Part shown: piece after piece, positions 13,755-21,548 of the stretch
Layout: each line of letters begins with the position of its first letter
Numbering within the stretch: the first letter of the stretch is position 1
Assembly (NCBI GenBank): GCA_026786275.1
Contig: JAJAYJ010000008.1
Span: 1-58,122, forward strand
DNA: 58,122 bases
Origin: Nocardioides sp.
GTDB taxonomy: Bacteria; Actinomycetota; Actinomycetes; Propionibacteriales; Nocardioidaceae
Direction of reading: 5' to 3'
The notes under the pieces: model-generated
Databases searched by the model: none
Told to the model about the DNA's origin: nothing
The model's input: only the letters and a program-made list of their open reading frames with translations
Position numbers and translations under genes: made by a program

Positions 13755-14252
13755 ATGCCGAAGAAGCAGGCCAGCAAGTCCGAGGTCAAGGAGCTGCGCG
13801 CCGAGGTGAAGCGGCTCAAGGCGAGCCTGAAGAAGGCCGAGGCGAGAGCCGCGCGGTGGAAGGACGAGGCCGCCGGCCACCGGTCGGCCGCTGCGAAGGT
13901 CGTCGGTAAGGTCGCCAAGCTCGAGAGGAAGCTCGCCAAGACCGTCGGCGGTGCCGTCGAGAAGGTCGTGGCCGAGCAGGTCGCGACGCTCCCGGGCCTC
14001 CCGCCCGGAAAGCCGGACACCGCTGAGCGGGACACTGCTGCGAACGTGGCCGCGGCGAAGAGCACCGCCCCGAAGGCCCCCGCTGCCAAGGCCCCCGCTG
14101 CGAGGAGCAGCACGGCGAAGGCCCCCGGGACGGCTCGCAGCCCGAAGCCCGACGCCTCGTGGACGGTGCCGCAGCTGCGTCAGGAGGCTCGCGCCCGCGA
14201 GGTGGCCTACTCCGGGCAGACCAAAGCCCAGCTGGTCGCCCTCCTGGGCTGA
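13755..14252 (+). CDS. Basic coiled-coil protein with C-terminal SAP/Rho-N-like motif
   Basis: The 165-aa product begins with a Lys/Arg/Glu-rich heptad stretch (about residues 8-75) suited to a coiled coil. An Ala/Pro/Lys-rich, probably disordered linker follows (about 95-135, with the repeat APAAKAPAA). It ends with a helix-extended-helix of SAP or Rho-N type (TVPQLRQEARAREVAYSGQT, then KAQLVALLG). The composition suggests a nucleic-acid-associated or nucleoid protein, which is inference. ATG 13755 has Shine-Dalgarno GAGGGAG at 13744-13750; an upstream in-frame ATG at 13722 has none. Confidence 0.75.
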   Translation: MPKKQASKSEVKELRAEVKRLKASLKKAEARAARWKDEAAGHRSAAAKVVGKVAKLERKLAKTVGGAVEKVVAEQVATLPGLPPGKPDTAERDTAANVAAAKSTAPKAPAAKAPAARSSTAKAPGTARSPKPDASWTVPQLRQEARAREVAYSGQTKAQLVALLG

Positions 14253-14401
14253 CTCGTGACGTGGTGAGGTCGCGATCACCCGAGCGTTCGACCGGTGGCC
14301 TCACGACGACGCCACGGCCGGACCGGACCGCTCCCGGCGACCGGAGCAACCTCGGATGCCCGGCTGGGTCTCGACGGCGGGGGTCTCCTACGATCCGGGG
14401 C

Positions 14402-14986
14402 ATGAGCGAGCCCCCTGTGAACGAGCCGTACGGACCGTTGCCCACCGGCGGCGCGGTCCACCCGATGACCCGCTGGGGCACCCCCGTCATGCACCGTGCG
14501 CAGCGCAAGGTCACGGCGTACGACGACGAGCTGCGCACGTTGGTCGCCGACATGGTCGCCACGATGTACGCCGCCGACGGGGTGGGCCTGGCCGCGTGCC
14601 AGATCGGTGTGGACCTGGCCGTCTTCGTGTTCGACTGCCCCGACGAGGACGGCGCCCGCACCGTCGGTGTGGTGTGCAACCCCGAGCTGACGCTGCCCGA
14701 GGGCAAGGACCGGCAACTCGAGGAGGCCGACGAGGGCTGCCTGTCCTACCCGGGCTCGTTCGTGCTGTGCGCCCGCCCCGACCGGGCCACGGTCCACGGT
14801 GTCGGCGCCGACGGCGAACCGGTCGAGTACACCGGCGAGGGGCTGCTGGCGCGCTGCCTGCAGCACGAGACCGACCACACGCTGGGCACGGTCTTCGGCG
14901 ACCGGGTGCCGACCAAGCTGCGCAAGAAGCTGCAGAAGCAGATGGAGAAGTCGGCCGAGGACTATTCGGCGGACTGGCCGGCGTGA
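14402..14986 (+). CDS. def: Peptide deformylase
   Basis: The 194-aa metalloenzyme removes the formyl group from nascent N-terminal Met. Motif 1 is GVGLAACQ (60-67), motif 2 is EGCLS (111-115, Cys metal ligand) and motif 3 is HETDH (155-159, two His ligands and the catalytic Glu). In motif 1 many enzymes have Pro or Asn where this has Cys. A -10-like TACGAT (14389-14394) ends seven nt before the ATG, with no Shine-Dalgarno, so the gene is probably leaderless. Its stop overlaps the GTG of the following acetyltransferase (GTGA). Confidence 0.95.
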   Translation: MSEPPVNEPYGPLPTGGAVHPMTRWGTPVMHRAQRKVTAYDDELRTLVADMVATMYAADGVGLAACQIGVDLAVFVFDCPDEDGARTVGVVCNPELTLPEGKDRQLEEADEGCLSYPGSFVLCARPDRATVHGVGADGEPVEYTGEGLLARCLQHETDHTLGTVFGDRVPTKLRKKLQKQMEKSAEDYSADWPA

Positions 14987-15501
14987 GCACCCCCGGCGTC
15001 CGGGTCGTGCACCTGGGCCTCGACGCCCTGGCGGCGGGCGACCTGGAGGCCGCAGCGGCAGCCAGCCCGGTGCCGCTGACGCCGTGGCTGGTCTCCGGCG
15101 ACGTGATCGAGATCTGGCGGCGACGAGCCTGGCAGGTGGCCGAGACGCCCGGCGACCAGCCGTGGGTGACCGGGCTGGTCTGGGCCGAGGACGTCGGGAC
15201 CGAGGGCGTCGGAGCGGTGGTCGGCCGGGCCGGCTTCCACGCCGCGCCCGACGACGACGGCATGGTCGAGGTGGGCTTCGCGATCGACCCGGCCCACCGT
15301 CGCCGTGGCTACGCCCGCGCGGCGTTCGAGGTGCTCCTGGACCGCGCCCGGGCCGATCCCGGCGTACGGACGGTGCGGGTCACGGTCTCGCCCACCAACG
15401 AAGCCTCGCTCGGGCTCGTCACGCAGTACCCGTTCGTGGCCAACGGTGAGCAGTGGGACAACGAGGACGGGCTTGAGCTGATCCTCGAGCTGGCCGTCTG
15501 A
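14983..15501 (+). CDS. GNAT-family N-acetyltransferase
   Basis: The 172-aa product has the GNAT core: a central strand VEVGFAIDPAHRRRGYARAA containing the acetyl-CoA-binding R-R-x-G-Y/x-A loop, then a helix and a late VRVTVSPTNEASLGLV segment. This is the RimJ/RimL-like subtype. Its GTG overlaps the def stop by 4 nt, so it is translationally coupled to deformylase. N-terminal acetylation of proteins would fit that context, but the substrate is unknown. Confidence 0.85.
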   Translation: MSTPGVRVVHLGLDALAAGDLEAAAAASPVPLTPWLVSGDVIEIWRRRAWQVAETPGDQPWVTGLVWAEDVGTEGVGAVVGRAGFHAAPDDDGMVEVGFAIDPAHRRRGYARAAFEVLLDRARADPGVRTVRVTVSPTNEASLGLVTQYPFVANGEQWDNEDGLELILELAV

Positions 15502-15505
15502 GAGT

Positions 15506-15571
15506 CCGCGGTTTGGTCCACCACCGCGGATCTGGGGCCGCTGAACCTGCGGTTGTGGACCAAACCGCAGG
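15506..15571. repeat. Paired palindromic units (copies 1 and 2) with conserved GTGGACCA loop
   Basis: Unit 1 (15506-15529) is CCGCGGT, a 10-nt loop, ACCGCGG. Unit 2 (15546-15571) is CCTGCGGTT, loop GTGGACCA, AACCGCAGG. The units lie head-to-head, 16 nt apart, and each is near-identical to the reverse complement of the other. They fill the gap between the convergent GNAT (stop 15501) and SRPBCC (stop 15582) genes, so they could act as a bidirectional terminator. Copies occur at 16116-16180 and 21495-21520, which marks an interspersed repeat family. Confidence 0.85.
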
Positions 15572-15581
15572 TCCCCCGGGC

Positions 15582-16049
15582 TCAGGCGAACCTGCGGGCC
15601 AGAGCCTGGAGCGTGCTGGTGATGCCGTCCTTGTTCTTTTCCGGCAGCCTGAAGACCTCGAGCACCTTGGGCGCCTTGGCACCCGCGTAGTCGAAGGTCT
15701 CTGTCACCTGCGTGGTGCCGGGGGTGGTCTCTTCCAGAGCCCAGCGCCAGCGGTGGCCCAGCGGGTGCTGCCATTCCACGAGACGGTCCTCCACGAACGC
15801 GGTGACGGTCGAGGTGATCGCGTACGGCACGCCGTACTGCTTCATCCCGACGCCGAACGTCGCCCCCTGCGACAACCGGGCGGGGCCCTTGACCGCGCGG
15901 TCACGGACCGTGCCGGAGCCGTCCAGCTCGGGGTGGCGGTGCGGGTCGGCCACGAGGTCGAAGATCGCCGCGGCGGGGGCGTTCACGGTGACCCGACAGG
16001 AGACCTGGCGGGCGCCGGTCTCGATGGTGGTCACGGCTGCGTCAGGCAT
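15582..16049 (-). CDS. SRPBCC-family (START/polyketide-cyclase-like) protein
   Basis: The 155-aa product follows the SRPBCC helix-grip pattern: VSCRVTVNAPAAAIFDLVAD at the start, RWALEETTPGTTQVTETFDY in the middle strands, and a long C-terminal helix (GITSTLQALARRFA). Such proteins bind hydrophobic ligands in a deep pocket; the ligand is unknown. ATG 16049 has a Shine-Dalgarno-like GAGGT, and a possible -10 TAGGCT lies at 16086-16091. The gene stands alone and is bracketed by paired palindromic units on both sides. Confidence 0.8.
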   Translation of the reverse strand: MPDAAVTTIETGARQVSCRVTVNAPAAAIFDLVADPHRHPELDGSGTVRDRAVKGPARLSQGATFGVGMKQYGVPYAITSTVTAFVEDRLVEWQHPLGHRWRWALEETTPGTTQVTETFDYAGAKAPKVLEVFRLPEKNKDGITSTLQALARRFA

Positions 16050-16115
16050 CGGGTACCTCGTTCGTTCGGGGACTGGGGTGACGCCAGCCTAGGCCTCAAC
16101 CGCCGGTGCAAAAAC

Positions 16116-16180
16116 CCGCGGTTTGGTCCACCACCGCACTTCTCGGCCCGTGGGAGCTGCGGTGGTGGACCAAACGGCAG
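16116..16180. repeat. Paired palindromic units (copies 3 and 4)
   Basis: Unit 3 starts at 16116 and is identical to unit 1 over 22 nt (16116-16137). Unit 4 (16157-16180) is CTGCGGTG, loop GTGGACCA, AACGGCAG, with a weakened stem. They lie head-to-head about 19 nt apart, like copies 1 and 2, in the gap between the TrmH-type gene stop (16191) and the SRPBCC start (16049). Confidence 0.82.
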
Positions 16181-16190
16181 GCCGATCCGG

Positions 16191-16994
16191 TCAGCGACGA
16201 GCAGCGACGTAGCAGGCGACCGCGGTGGCGGCGGCGACGTTCAGGGAGTCGATGCCCTCGGCCATGGGGATGATCGCGCGGCGATCGGCGGCGCTCTCCC
16301 AGTGGGTCGAGAGGCCATGGCCCTCCGAGCCCAGCACCAGCGCGAGCCGGTCGACGTCAGCGACAGCGGACTCGATCGGTACGGCGTCGGGCGCCAGGGT
16401 CAGGGCCACCGTGGTGAACCCCAGGGCCGACAGGTCTGATAGCGCGTCGTACCAGTCGGGCAAGCGGGTCCAGGGCAGCGTGAACACCGCACCCATGCCG
16501 ACCTTGATCGAGCGTCGGTAGAGGGGGTCGGCGCAGCGAGGCGCGAGCAGCACGGCGTCGACGCCGAGCGCGGCCCCGCTGCGGAAGATCGCGCCCACGT
16601 TGGTGTGGTCCACGAGGTCCTCCAGCACCAGCACCGACCGGGCCGCGGCCAGCACCGTGTCGAGGGGTTCGAGAGGACGACGCTGCAGGGAGGCCAGGGC
16701 GCCTCGGTGCACGTGGAAGCCGGTCACCTCCTCGGCCAGCGCCTCGGAGAGCACGTAGCAGGGTGCGGGCGAGGTAGCCAGCACGTCGGCGAGGCCGTCG
16801 AGCCAGCGCGGTGCCCTCAGGAACGAGCGCGGCGTGAACCCGGCGGTGACCGCCCGGCGTACCACCTTCTCGCCCTCGGCCAGGAACAGGCCGTGCTCGG
16901 CCTCGAGGTGCTTGCGCAGCTCGACGTCGCGCAGGTCGCGGTAGTCGGCCAGCCGTGGGTCGGCCGGGTCGTCGATGTCGACCAGGGTCGCCAT
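16191..16994 (-). CDS. TrmH/SpoU-family RNA 2'-O-methyltransferase
   Basis: The 267-aa product has the three SPOUT motifs: NVGAIFRSGAALG (motif 1), LVLGSEGHGLS (motif 2) and IPMAEGIDSLNVAAATAV (motif 3, SAM knot). The N-terminal part resembles the SpoU substrate-binding domain (FLAEGEKVVRRAV). It should methylate a ribose 2'-OH in tRNA or 23S rRNA; the site cannot be told from sequence. The ATG shares one base with the stop of the upstream siroheme synthase (TGATG), so the two are coupled. Confidence 0.9.
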   Translation of the reverse strand: MATLVDIDDPADPRLADYRDLRDVELRKHLEAEHGLFLAEGEKVVRRAVTAGFTPRSFLRAPRWLDGLADVLATSPAPCYVLSEALAEEVTGFHVHRGALASLQRRPLEPLDTVLAAARSVLVLEDLVDHTNVGAIFRSGAALGVDAVLLAPRCADPLYRRSIKVGMGAVFTLPWTRLPDWYDALSDLSALGFTTVALTLAPDAVPIESAVADVDRLALVLGSEGHGLSTHWESAADRRAIIPMAEGIDSLNVAAATAVACYVAARR

Positions 16995-18217
16995 CAGGTG
17001 TAGTGCCCGGGGTGCGCGACCGCGACGACCTCGCCGACCACGATGATCGCCGGGGGGCGTACGGCGTGCCGCTCCAGGTCGTGCTCCAGCTCGCCGAGAC
17101 TGGACAGCACGGTCCGCTCCCCCGGCATCGAACCGTCGCAGATCACCGCCACCGGCGTGGTCGCCGCCCGACCACCCCCGACCAGGGCGGCACTGATCGC
17201 GGCGGCGTTCTGGACCGCCATCATCAGCACCAGGGTGCCGCGCAGTCCAGCCACCGAGGGCCAGTGCGTCAGCGACTCGGGGTGCCCGGGTGGCAGGTGC
17301 CCGGAGACGACCGTGAACTCGTGCGCCACGCCCCGGTGCGTCACCGGGATGCCGACCAGGGCGGGCACGGCGACCGGGCTGGTCAGGCCGGGGATCACGG
17401 TGACCGGCACGCCGGCCTCGCGACACGCGATGACCTCCTCGTAACCGCGACCGAAAACGAAGCTGTCACCACCCTTGAACCGCACCACCCGCTTGCCGGC
17501 CAGGGCGTGCTGCACGATCAGGCGGTTGATCTCCTCCTGCTGGGCCGAGCGGCCACGGGGCAGCTTGGCCACGTCGAGCAGCTCCACGTCGGGACGCAGG
17601 TCGCCGAGCAGCTCACGTGGCGCGAGCCGGTCGGCCACGACGACGTCGGCCTGCATCAGCGCCCGCTGCCCGGCCACCGAGATCAGCGCGGGGTCACCCG
17701 GGCCGCCGCCGACCAGCACCACGCCAGCCGTCTGCTGGGGCCGGTCGGTCTGGTCGACCCGGCCGTCTACGACCGCCTGCATGATGGCGTCGCGCAGCGC
17801 CGCGGACCGGCGTGGCTCCCGGTTGCCGAGCACGGCCACGGTGAGGCCGTCGAGGTGAGCGGTGGCCGGGGTCCAGGCCGAGGCCTCGGAGGCGTCGTCG
17901 GCGCGCACGCAGAAGATCCGCCGCACCTCGCAGGCCGCTCCGACCGCCCGGTTCACCGCGGCGTCGTCGGTGGCCGCGATCGCATACCACGCCCCGTCCA
18001 GGTCGTCCTCCTCGAACGGGCCTGCACGCCAGGTCAGCTCGCCGGCGCCGACCATGCCTTCGATCGCGGGCGTCACCTGCGGGGAGACCAGCAGCACGTC
18101 GGCGCCCGCCGAGATCAGCGCCGGCACCCGGCGCTGGGAGACGTGGCCACCGCCCACGACCAGCACCCGCCGGCCGGCGAGGCGGAGTCCGGAGGGGTAC
18201 GTCGGGTGGTCGGGCAT
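16994..18217 (-). CDS. cysG: Siroheme synthase / uroporphyrinogen-III C-methyltransferase fusion
   Basis: The 407-aa product fuses an N-terminal precorrin-2 dehydrogenase/ferrochelatase-like domain (VLVVGGGHVSQRR, residues 18-30) to a C-terminal SUMT domain from about residue 165. The SUMT motifs are VGGGPGDPALISV, KGGDSFVFGRGYEE and VIPGLTSPVAVPALVGIPVTHRG. It makes siroheme for sulfite or nitrite reductase. It is shorter than E. coli CysG (457 aa), mainly in the middle. A GATGAT element ends six nt before the ATG, so it may be leaderless. Confidence 0.92.
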   Translation of the reverse strand: MPDHPTYPSGLRLAGRRVLVVGGGHVSQRRVPALISAGADVLLVSPQVTPAIEGMVGAGELTWRAGPFEEDDLDGAWYAIAATDDAAVNRAVGAACEVRRIFCVRADDASEASAWTPATAHLDGLTVAVLGNREPRRSAALRDAIMQAVVDGRVDQTDRPQQTAGVVLVGGGPGDPALISVAGQRALMQADVVVADRLAPRELLGDLRPDVELLDVAKLPRGRSAQQEEINRLIVQHALAGKRVVRFKGGDSFVFGRGYEEVIACREAGVPVTVIPGLTSPVAVPALVGIPVTHRGVAHEFTVVSGHLPPGHPESLTHWPSVAGLRGTLVLMMAVQNAAAISAALVGGGRAATTPVAVICDGSMPGERTVLSSLGELEHDLERHAVRPPAIIVVGEVVAVAHPGHYT

Positions 18218-18320
18218 CGTGCCATCATCTCCGGTGGCCGGGGACGCGGGACGACCGGTGCCGCCTCGTGGATCGTCGGGGTGAGCAGCGACTCACCCGT
18301 CTCCAGGTTAGGTTGGCCGC

Positions 18321-18845
18321 ATGCTTGAGCGCCCCGTGACCCCCGACCCCTACGACCTGCTGCCGCCGGTCCCGTCGTTCGACGTGACCAGCACCGACGT
18401 CGCCAGCGGGGCGCCGCTGGCCGACGCCCAGGTGGCTCACCTCGGCAACACCTCGCCCCAGCTGTCCTGGTCCGGCGCCCCCGAGGGCACCAAGAGCTTC
18501 ACGGTGACCTGCTTCGACCCCGACGCACCCACCCCGTCCGGTTTCTGGCACTGGATCCTGGTGGACCTCCCGGCCGACGTGACCTCGCTGGACACCGGTG
18601 CCGGTGCCGCCGGGGCCGACCTGCCGGGCGGCGCGTTCATGTGCCGCAACGACGCGGGCACGTTCGACTTCACCGGTGCCGCCCCGCCGCAGGGTGACCA
18701 GGTGCACCGCTACTACTTCGTGGTGCACGCCGTGACCGAGGAGTCCCTCGGCGTCGACAAGGACGCCTCGGCGGCCGTGGTCTCGTTCAACCTGGTCTTC
18801 AAGACCGCCGGCCGAGCGATCGTGCAGGGCACCTTCCAGCACTGA
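18321..18845 (+). CDS. YbhB/YbcL-family Raf-kinase-inhibitor-like (PEBP) protein
   Basis: The 174-aa product has PEBP family hallmarks: [32 protein letters not shown] and the late [10 protein letters not shown] block that together line the anion-binding pocket. Its cellular role in bacteria is not established. A -10-like TAGGTT (18309-18314) ends six nt before the ATG, with no Shine-Dalgarno, so the mRNA is probably leaderless. It is divergent from the siroheme synthase. Confidence 0.92.
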   Translation: MLERPVTPDPYDLLPPVPSFDVTSTDVASGAPLADAQVAHLGNTSPQLSWSGAPEGTKSFTVTCFDPDAPTPSGFWHWILVDLPADVTSLDTGAGAAGADLPGGAFMCRNDAGTFDFTGAAPPQGDQVHRYYFVVHAVTEESLGVDKDASAAVVSFNLVFKTAGRAIVQGTFQH

Positions 18846-18943
18846 GGGCTCCCCGACCAGCAGCCCGGACCGCGGCTCGGAGTCGGAGTCGGCTGAGCAT
18901 CCGGACGCAGGCGGGTAGCGGTCGTGGCGTGGATGATGCTCGG

Positions 18944-19570
18944 GTGACCCGCACCCACCCGGACGCTCCCGTCGTACCTGCCCGCCGTGGCCGCGTGTCG
19001 CTCTGGGTGCCGATCGCCGTCCTGGTGCTCACGGTGGGCCAGCTCGCCGTCGCCCAATGGGTTCCCGGCATCGAGCGGTTCTCCGGCAAGGCGTTCGGGG
19101 CCCGGCTGGTGGCCTACCCCGTGATGATGCTGCTGGTGCCCGCGATCTGGTGGATCGCGGTCAAGCGCCGGGTGCCCGCTGCCGAGGTGCCGTACGGCGC
19201 GTTCTCCCTGGTGATGCTGGGCTTCCTCGTCGACGTGAGCGGCAACAGTCTCGACCTCTACGACTCGGTGACGTGGTGGGACGATCTCAACCACGTCACG
19301 AACTGGGTCTTCCTGCTCACCGGCATCGGTCTGCTCGTCGGTCGTCGGGTGCAGCCCACGTGGGCCCTGGTCGTGATGGTCGCCGGGCTGGGTGCCGCGC
19401 TCGCGGTCGGGTGGGAGGCCGGTGAGTGGTACACCTTCATCCGGGGCGGCACCGAGCTCGACACGGCCTACCAGGACACCCTGGGCGACGAGGCTCTGGG
19501 CACCCTGGGCGCCACCCTGGCCGGCCTGGCCGTGGCGTGGGTGCGCGGCCGGTCGACGCCACGCGCATGA
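18944..19570 (+). CDS. Membrane protein, first of two tandem paralogs
   Basis: The ~208-aa product has about six hydrophobic segments with two conserved polar blocks: SVTWWDDLNHVTNW near residues 107-120 and YQDTLGDEALGTLGA near 170-185. The second paralog immediately downstream repeats both. The layout (WDD-x-NH then D-x-LGD) resembles DUF2238/YjdF-type membrane proteins of unknown function. GTG 18944 follows a -10-like GATGAT (18932-18937) by six nt; a GTG at 18929 is in frame but lies within that element. The stop overlaps the next ATG (ATGA). Confidence 0.75.
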   Translation: MTRTHPDAPVVPARRGRVSLWVPIAVLVLTVGQLAVAQWVPGIERFSGKAFGARLVAYPVMMLLVPAIWWIAVKRRVPAAEVPYGAFSLVMLGFLVDVSGNSLDLYDSVTWWDDLNHVTNWVFLLTGIGLLVGRRVQPTWALVVMVAGLGAALAVGWEAGEWYTFIRGGTELDTAYQDTLGDEALGTLGATLAGLAVAWVRGRSTPRA

Positions 19571-20151
19571 CCCGCCCGTCTCGTACGTCCCTCGTGCTGT
19601 CGGCGGCCGTCTGGTCCGCCCTGGTCGCGCTGCTGGTGCTGGCTGCGGTCACGCCCGGCCACTTCGGCGATCCGGCGGCGGCGTACCGGCTGGTGGCCTA
19701 TCCCCTGCTCGCGCTCGTGCTCCCGGCGGTGCACCTGCTGGCGCGCACCGGCCGCCCGGTGCCGGCCGCCGCGACCACCCTGGTGACGCTGCCCTTCCTG
19801 ATCGACACGATCGGCAACGTCGCAGACCTCTACGCCACGATCTCGTGGTGGGACGACGTCAACCACGTCTCGAACTGGCTGCTGCTCAGCGGGGGCATCG
19901 GGCTGGCCCTGGTGCACACGGTGCGGCCGCCTTGGGCCCTCGGCGTCCTGGTGACCGGCCTGGGGTCGGCCCTCGCGGTGCTCTGGGAGCTCGGAGAGTG
20001 GGCCTGGTTCTACTCCGCTCCCTACCCCGGCACGCTCTACGAGGACACGTTGGGCGACCAGGTGCTCGGCACGCTGGGTGCCCTGGTGGCGGGCATCGCG
20101 GTGGCGTGGCTGGCGCGCGGCGCCGCTGCTCGGTCCCGCACCGGTCGCTAG
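19567..20151 (+). CDS. Membrane protein, second of two tandem paralogs
   Basis: The 194-aa product has several hydrophobic segments and the same blocks as its neighbour: TISWWDDVNHVSNWLLL and YEDTLGDQVLGTLGA. It also shares the early RLVAYPLLALVLPAVHLL helix. The two genes clearly come from a local duplication and overlap by 4 nt, so they may form a hetero-oligomer. The stop TAG overlaps the stop of the convergent phosphatase through the palindrome CTAG (20148-20151). Confidence 0.75.
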   Translation: MTRPSRTSLVLSAAVWSALVALLVLAAVTPGHFGDPAAAYRLVAYPLLALVLPAVHLLARTGRPVPAAATTLVTLPFLIDTIGNVADLYATISWWDDVNHVSNWLLLSGGIGLALVHTVRPPWALGVLVTGLGSALAVLWELGEWAWFYSAPYPGTLYEDTLGDQVLGTLGALVAGIAVAWLARGAAARSRTGR

Positions 20152-21386
20152 GCGGTCCCGGGCGCGGGCTCGGGTGCGCGCCCGGGTGCGTGTCCGGGCG
20201 ACCGCTGGTTCGCCGGCTCCGTCCCGACCGCGGGTCGTGCCGCGGCCGCGAGCCGGGTCACCGGGTGGGCGCCGCGGCTGAGGATCAGCACGGCACGGTC
20301 GTCGTCTCCCCGCGTGACCTGTCGCACGATCCGCCTGGCGGCGCCGGCGTAGCCTCCGAGAGACACGGCGTCGCGAGCGGTGCTGCGCAGCCACTCGATC
20401 CCGACGTCGAGGTCCTCGGCGCGCGACTCCACGACGCCGTCGGTGTAGAAGAGCAGCGCCTCACCGGGTGCCAGCACGCCGCAGGTGGCGACGAGGTCGG
20501 GGTCCGGCATGATGCCCAGCGCCATTCCGCGGGCGTTGTCGAGCACCCACTCGCCACGGGTCAGGTCCCAGCGCAGCGCCGGCGGGTGGCCGGCGCTGGT
20601 CACGGCGTACTCGCCGGTCTGGAGGTCGACGCGCAGGTGCACGGCGGTCGAGAACGACTCGTCGGCGTGCTGGCGCAGCAGGAAGGCGTTGGCGGCGTGG
20701 AACAGCGCGGGCTGGTCCAGTGCTCCGAGCAGCCCGCCGAGGGCGCCCGCGAAGTGCAGCGCCTGGGCGCCGGCGGCGACCCCCTTGCCGCAGACGTCGA
20801 CCAGCACCATCTCGAGGCGCCGACCCGTTTCGTCGATCTCGGCCACCAGGAAGTCGCCCGCGTAGCCCACGCCGTGGGAGGCGATCATCGCGGAGTCGGC
20901 CAGCCAACCCGTCGGCAGGTCGGGCACCTTGCCCTGGGACTGCAGCCGGTCACGCAGGTCGGACAGCATCGCCTCGCTCAGCGTGCTGGGCAGGCCGCTG
21001 CGCTGCCGGCTGGCGGCGAAGAGGACCAGCAGCACCGACATCGCCATCGCGCAGAGCGCAACCACCCGGGTCACGTTGACCGGGTCGACGTCGATGACCA
21101 CCGCGGCGACGGCCGCGCTGGTCGCGGTCACCGACAGCAGTGCCAGCGGGCGGAACCGCAGCAGGAGCATGCCGAGCAGCAGCCAGATGAAGTACGTCGT
21201 CAACGGCATGTAGGGGTAGCGCCACAGCGACACGGTGAACGACAACCCGACGCCGAGCAGCAGCACCGCCAGCACGTACAGCTGGCTCTGCCACGAGCCG
21301 GTACGCCAGGCCTCCACCCGGTCCGGGACGTAGCGGAGCACTCGTCGACCCGCGTCCCGGGGGCGACTGGTCGACGGCTGGCTCAC
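20148..21386 (-). CDS. Membrane-anchored SpoIIE/PP2C-type serine phosphatase
   Basis: The 412-aa product has an N-terminal membrane region of four or five helices (about residues 35-125) and a cytoplasmic PPM/SpoIIE domain. The latter shows GVGYAGDFLVAEID, VLVDVCGKGVAAGAQAL (metal-binding Asp), TSAGHPPALRW, LLFYTDGVVESR and a final DDDRAVLIL. Such proteins dephosphorylate anti-sigma-factor antagonists; no partner is adjacent. The start is GTG 21386: a TACGCT element (21393-21398) ends six nt upstream, which suggests leaderless transcription. The tail is Pro/Ala-rich. Confidence 0.88.
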   Translation of the reverse strand: MSQPSTSRPRDAGRRVLRYVPDRVEAWRTGSWQSQLYVLAVLLLGVGLSFTVSLWRYPYMPLTTYFIWLLLGMLLLRFRPLALLSVTATSAAVAAVVIDVDPVNVTRVVALCAMAMSVLLVLFAASRQRSGLPSTLSEAMLSDLRDRLQSQGKVPDLPTGWLADSAMIASHGVGYAGDFLVAEIDETGRRLEMVLVDVCGKGVAAGAQALHFAGALGGLLGALDQPALFHAANAFLLRQHADESFSTAVHLRVDLQTGEYAVTSAGHPPALRWDLTRGEWVLDNARGMALGIMPDPDLVATCGVLAPGEALLFYTDGVVESRAEDLDVGIEWLRSTARDAVSLGGYAGAARRIVRQVTRGDDDRAVLILSRGAHPVTRLAAAARPAVGTEPANQRSPGHAPGRAPEPAPGTA

Positions 21387-21423
21387 CGCGCCAGCGTAAA
21401 GCCGCACGACGGCCTCCGCGGCA

Positions 21424-21451
21424 CGGCGCGGCCGGTACGGCGCGGCCGGTA
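21424..21451. repeat. 14-bp perfect tandem duplication
   Basis: CGGCGCGGCCGGTA occurs twice head-to-tail (21424-21437 and 21438-21451) upstream of the phosphatase gene. No function is apparent. Confidence 0.75.
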
Positions 21452-21494
21452 CGTCGTTCGGATCTCCCCGGCGCGCGGGTCCGGGCCGCAGGGG

Positions 21495-21520
21495 CCTGCG
21501 GTGGTGGACCACACCGCAGG
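21495..21520. repeat. Palindromic unit (copy 5) with GTGGACCA loop
   Basis: A perfect 9-bp stem CCTGCGGTG / CACCGCAGG encloses the loop GTGGACCA, identical to the loop of copies 2 and 4. It lies 28 nt downstream of the Nudix gene stop on the minus strand, where it could terminate transcription. Here the unit is single rather than paired. Confidence 0.85.
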
Positions 21521-21548
21521 TCCTGGCCGCCGCGAGCCGGGGCAGCAC

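Noticed and set aside
15506..16180. CRISPR-like array
   Set aside because: The repeats are inverted pairs of palindromes at two separate sites, not direct repeats with regular spacers, and there are no cas genes.
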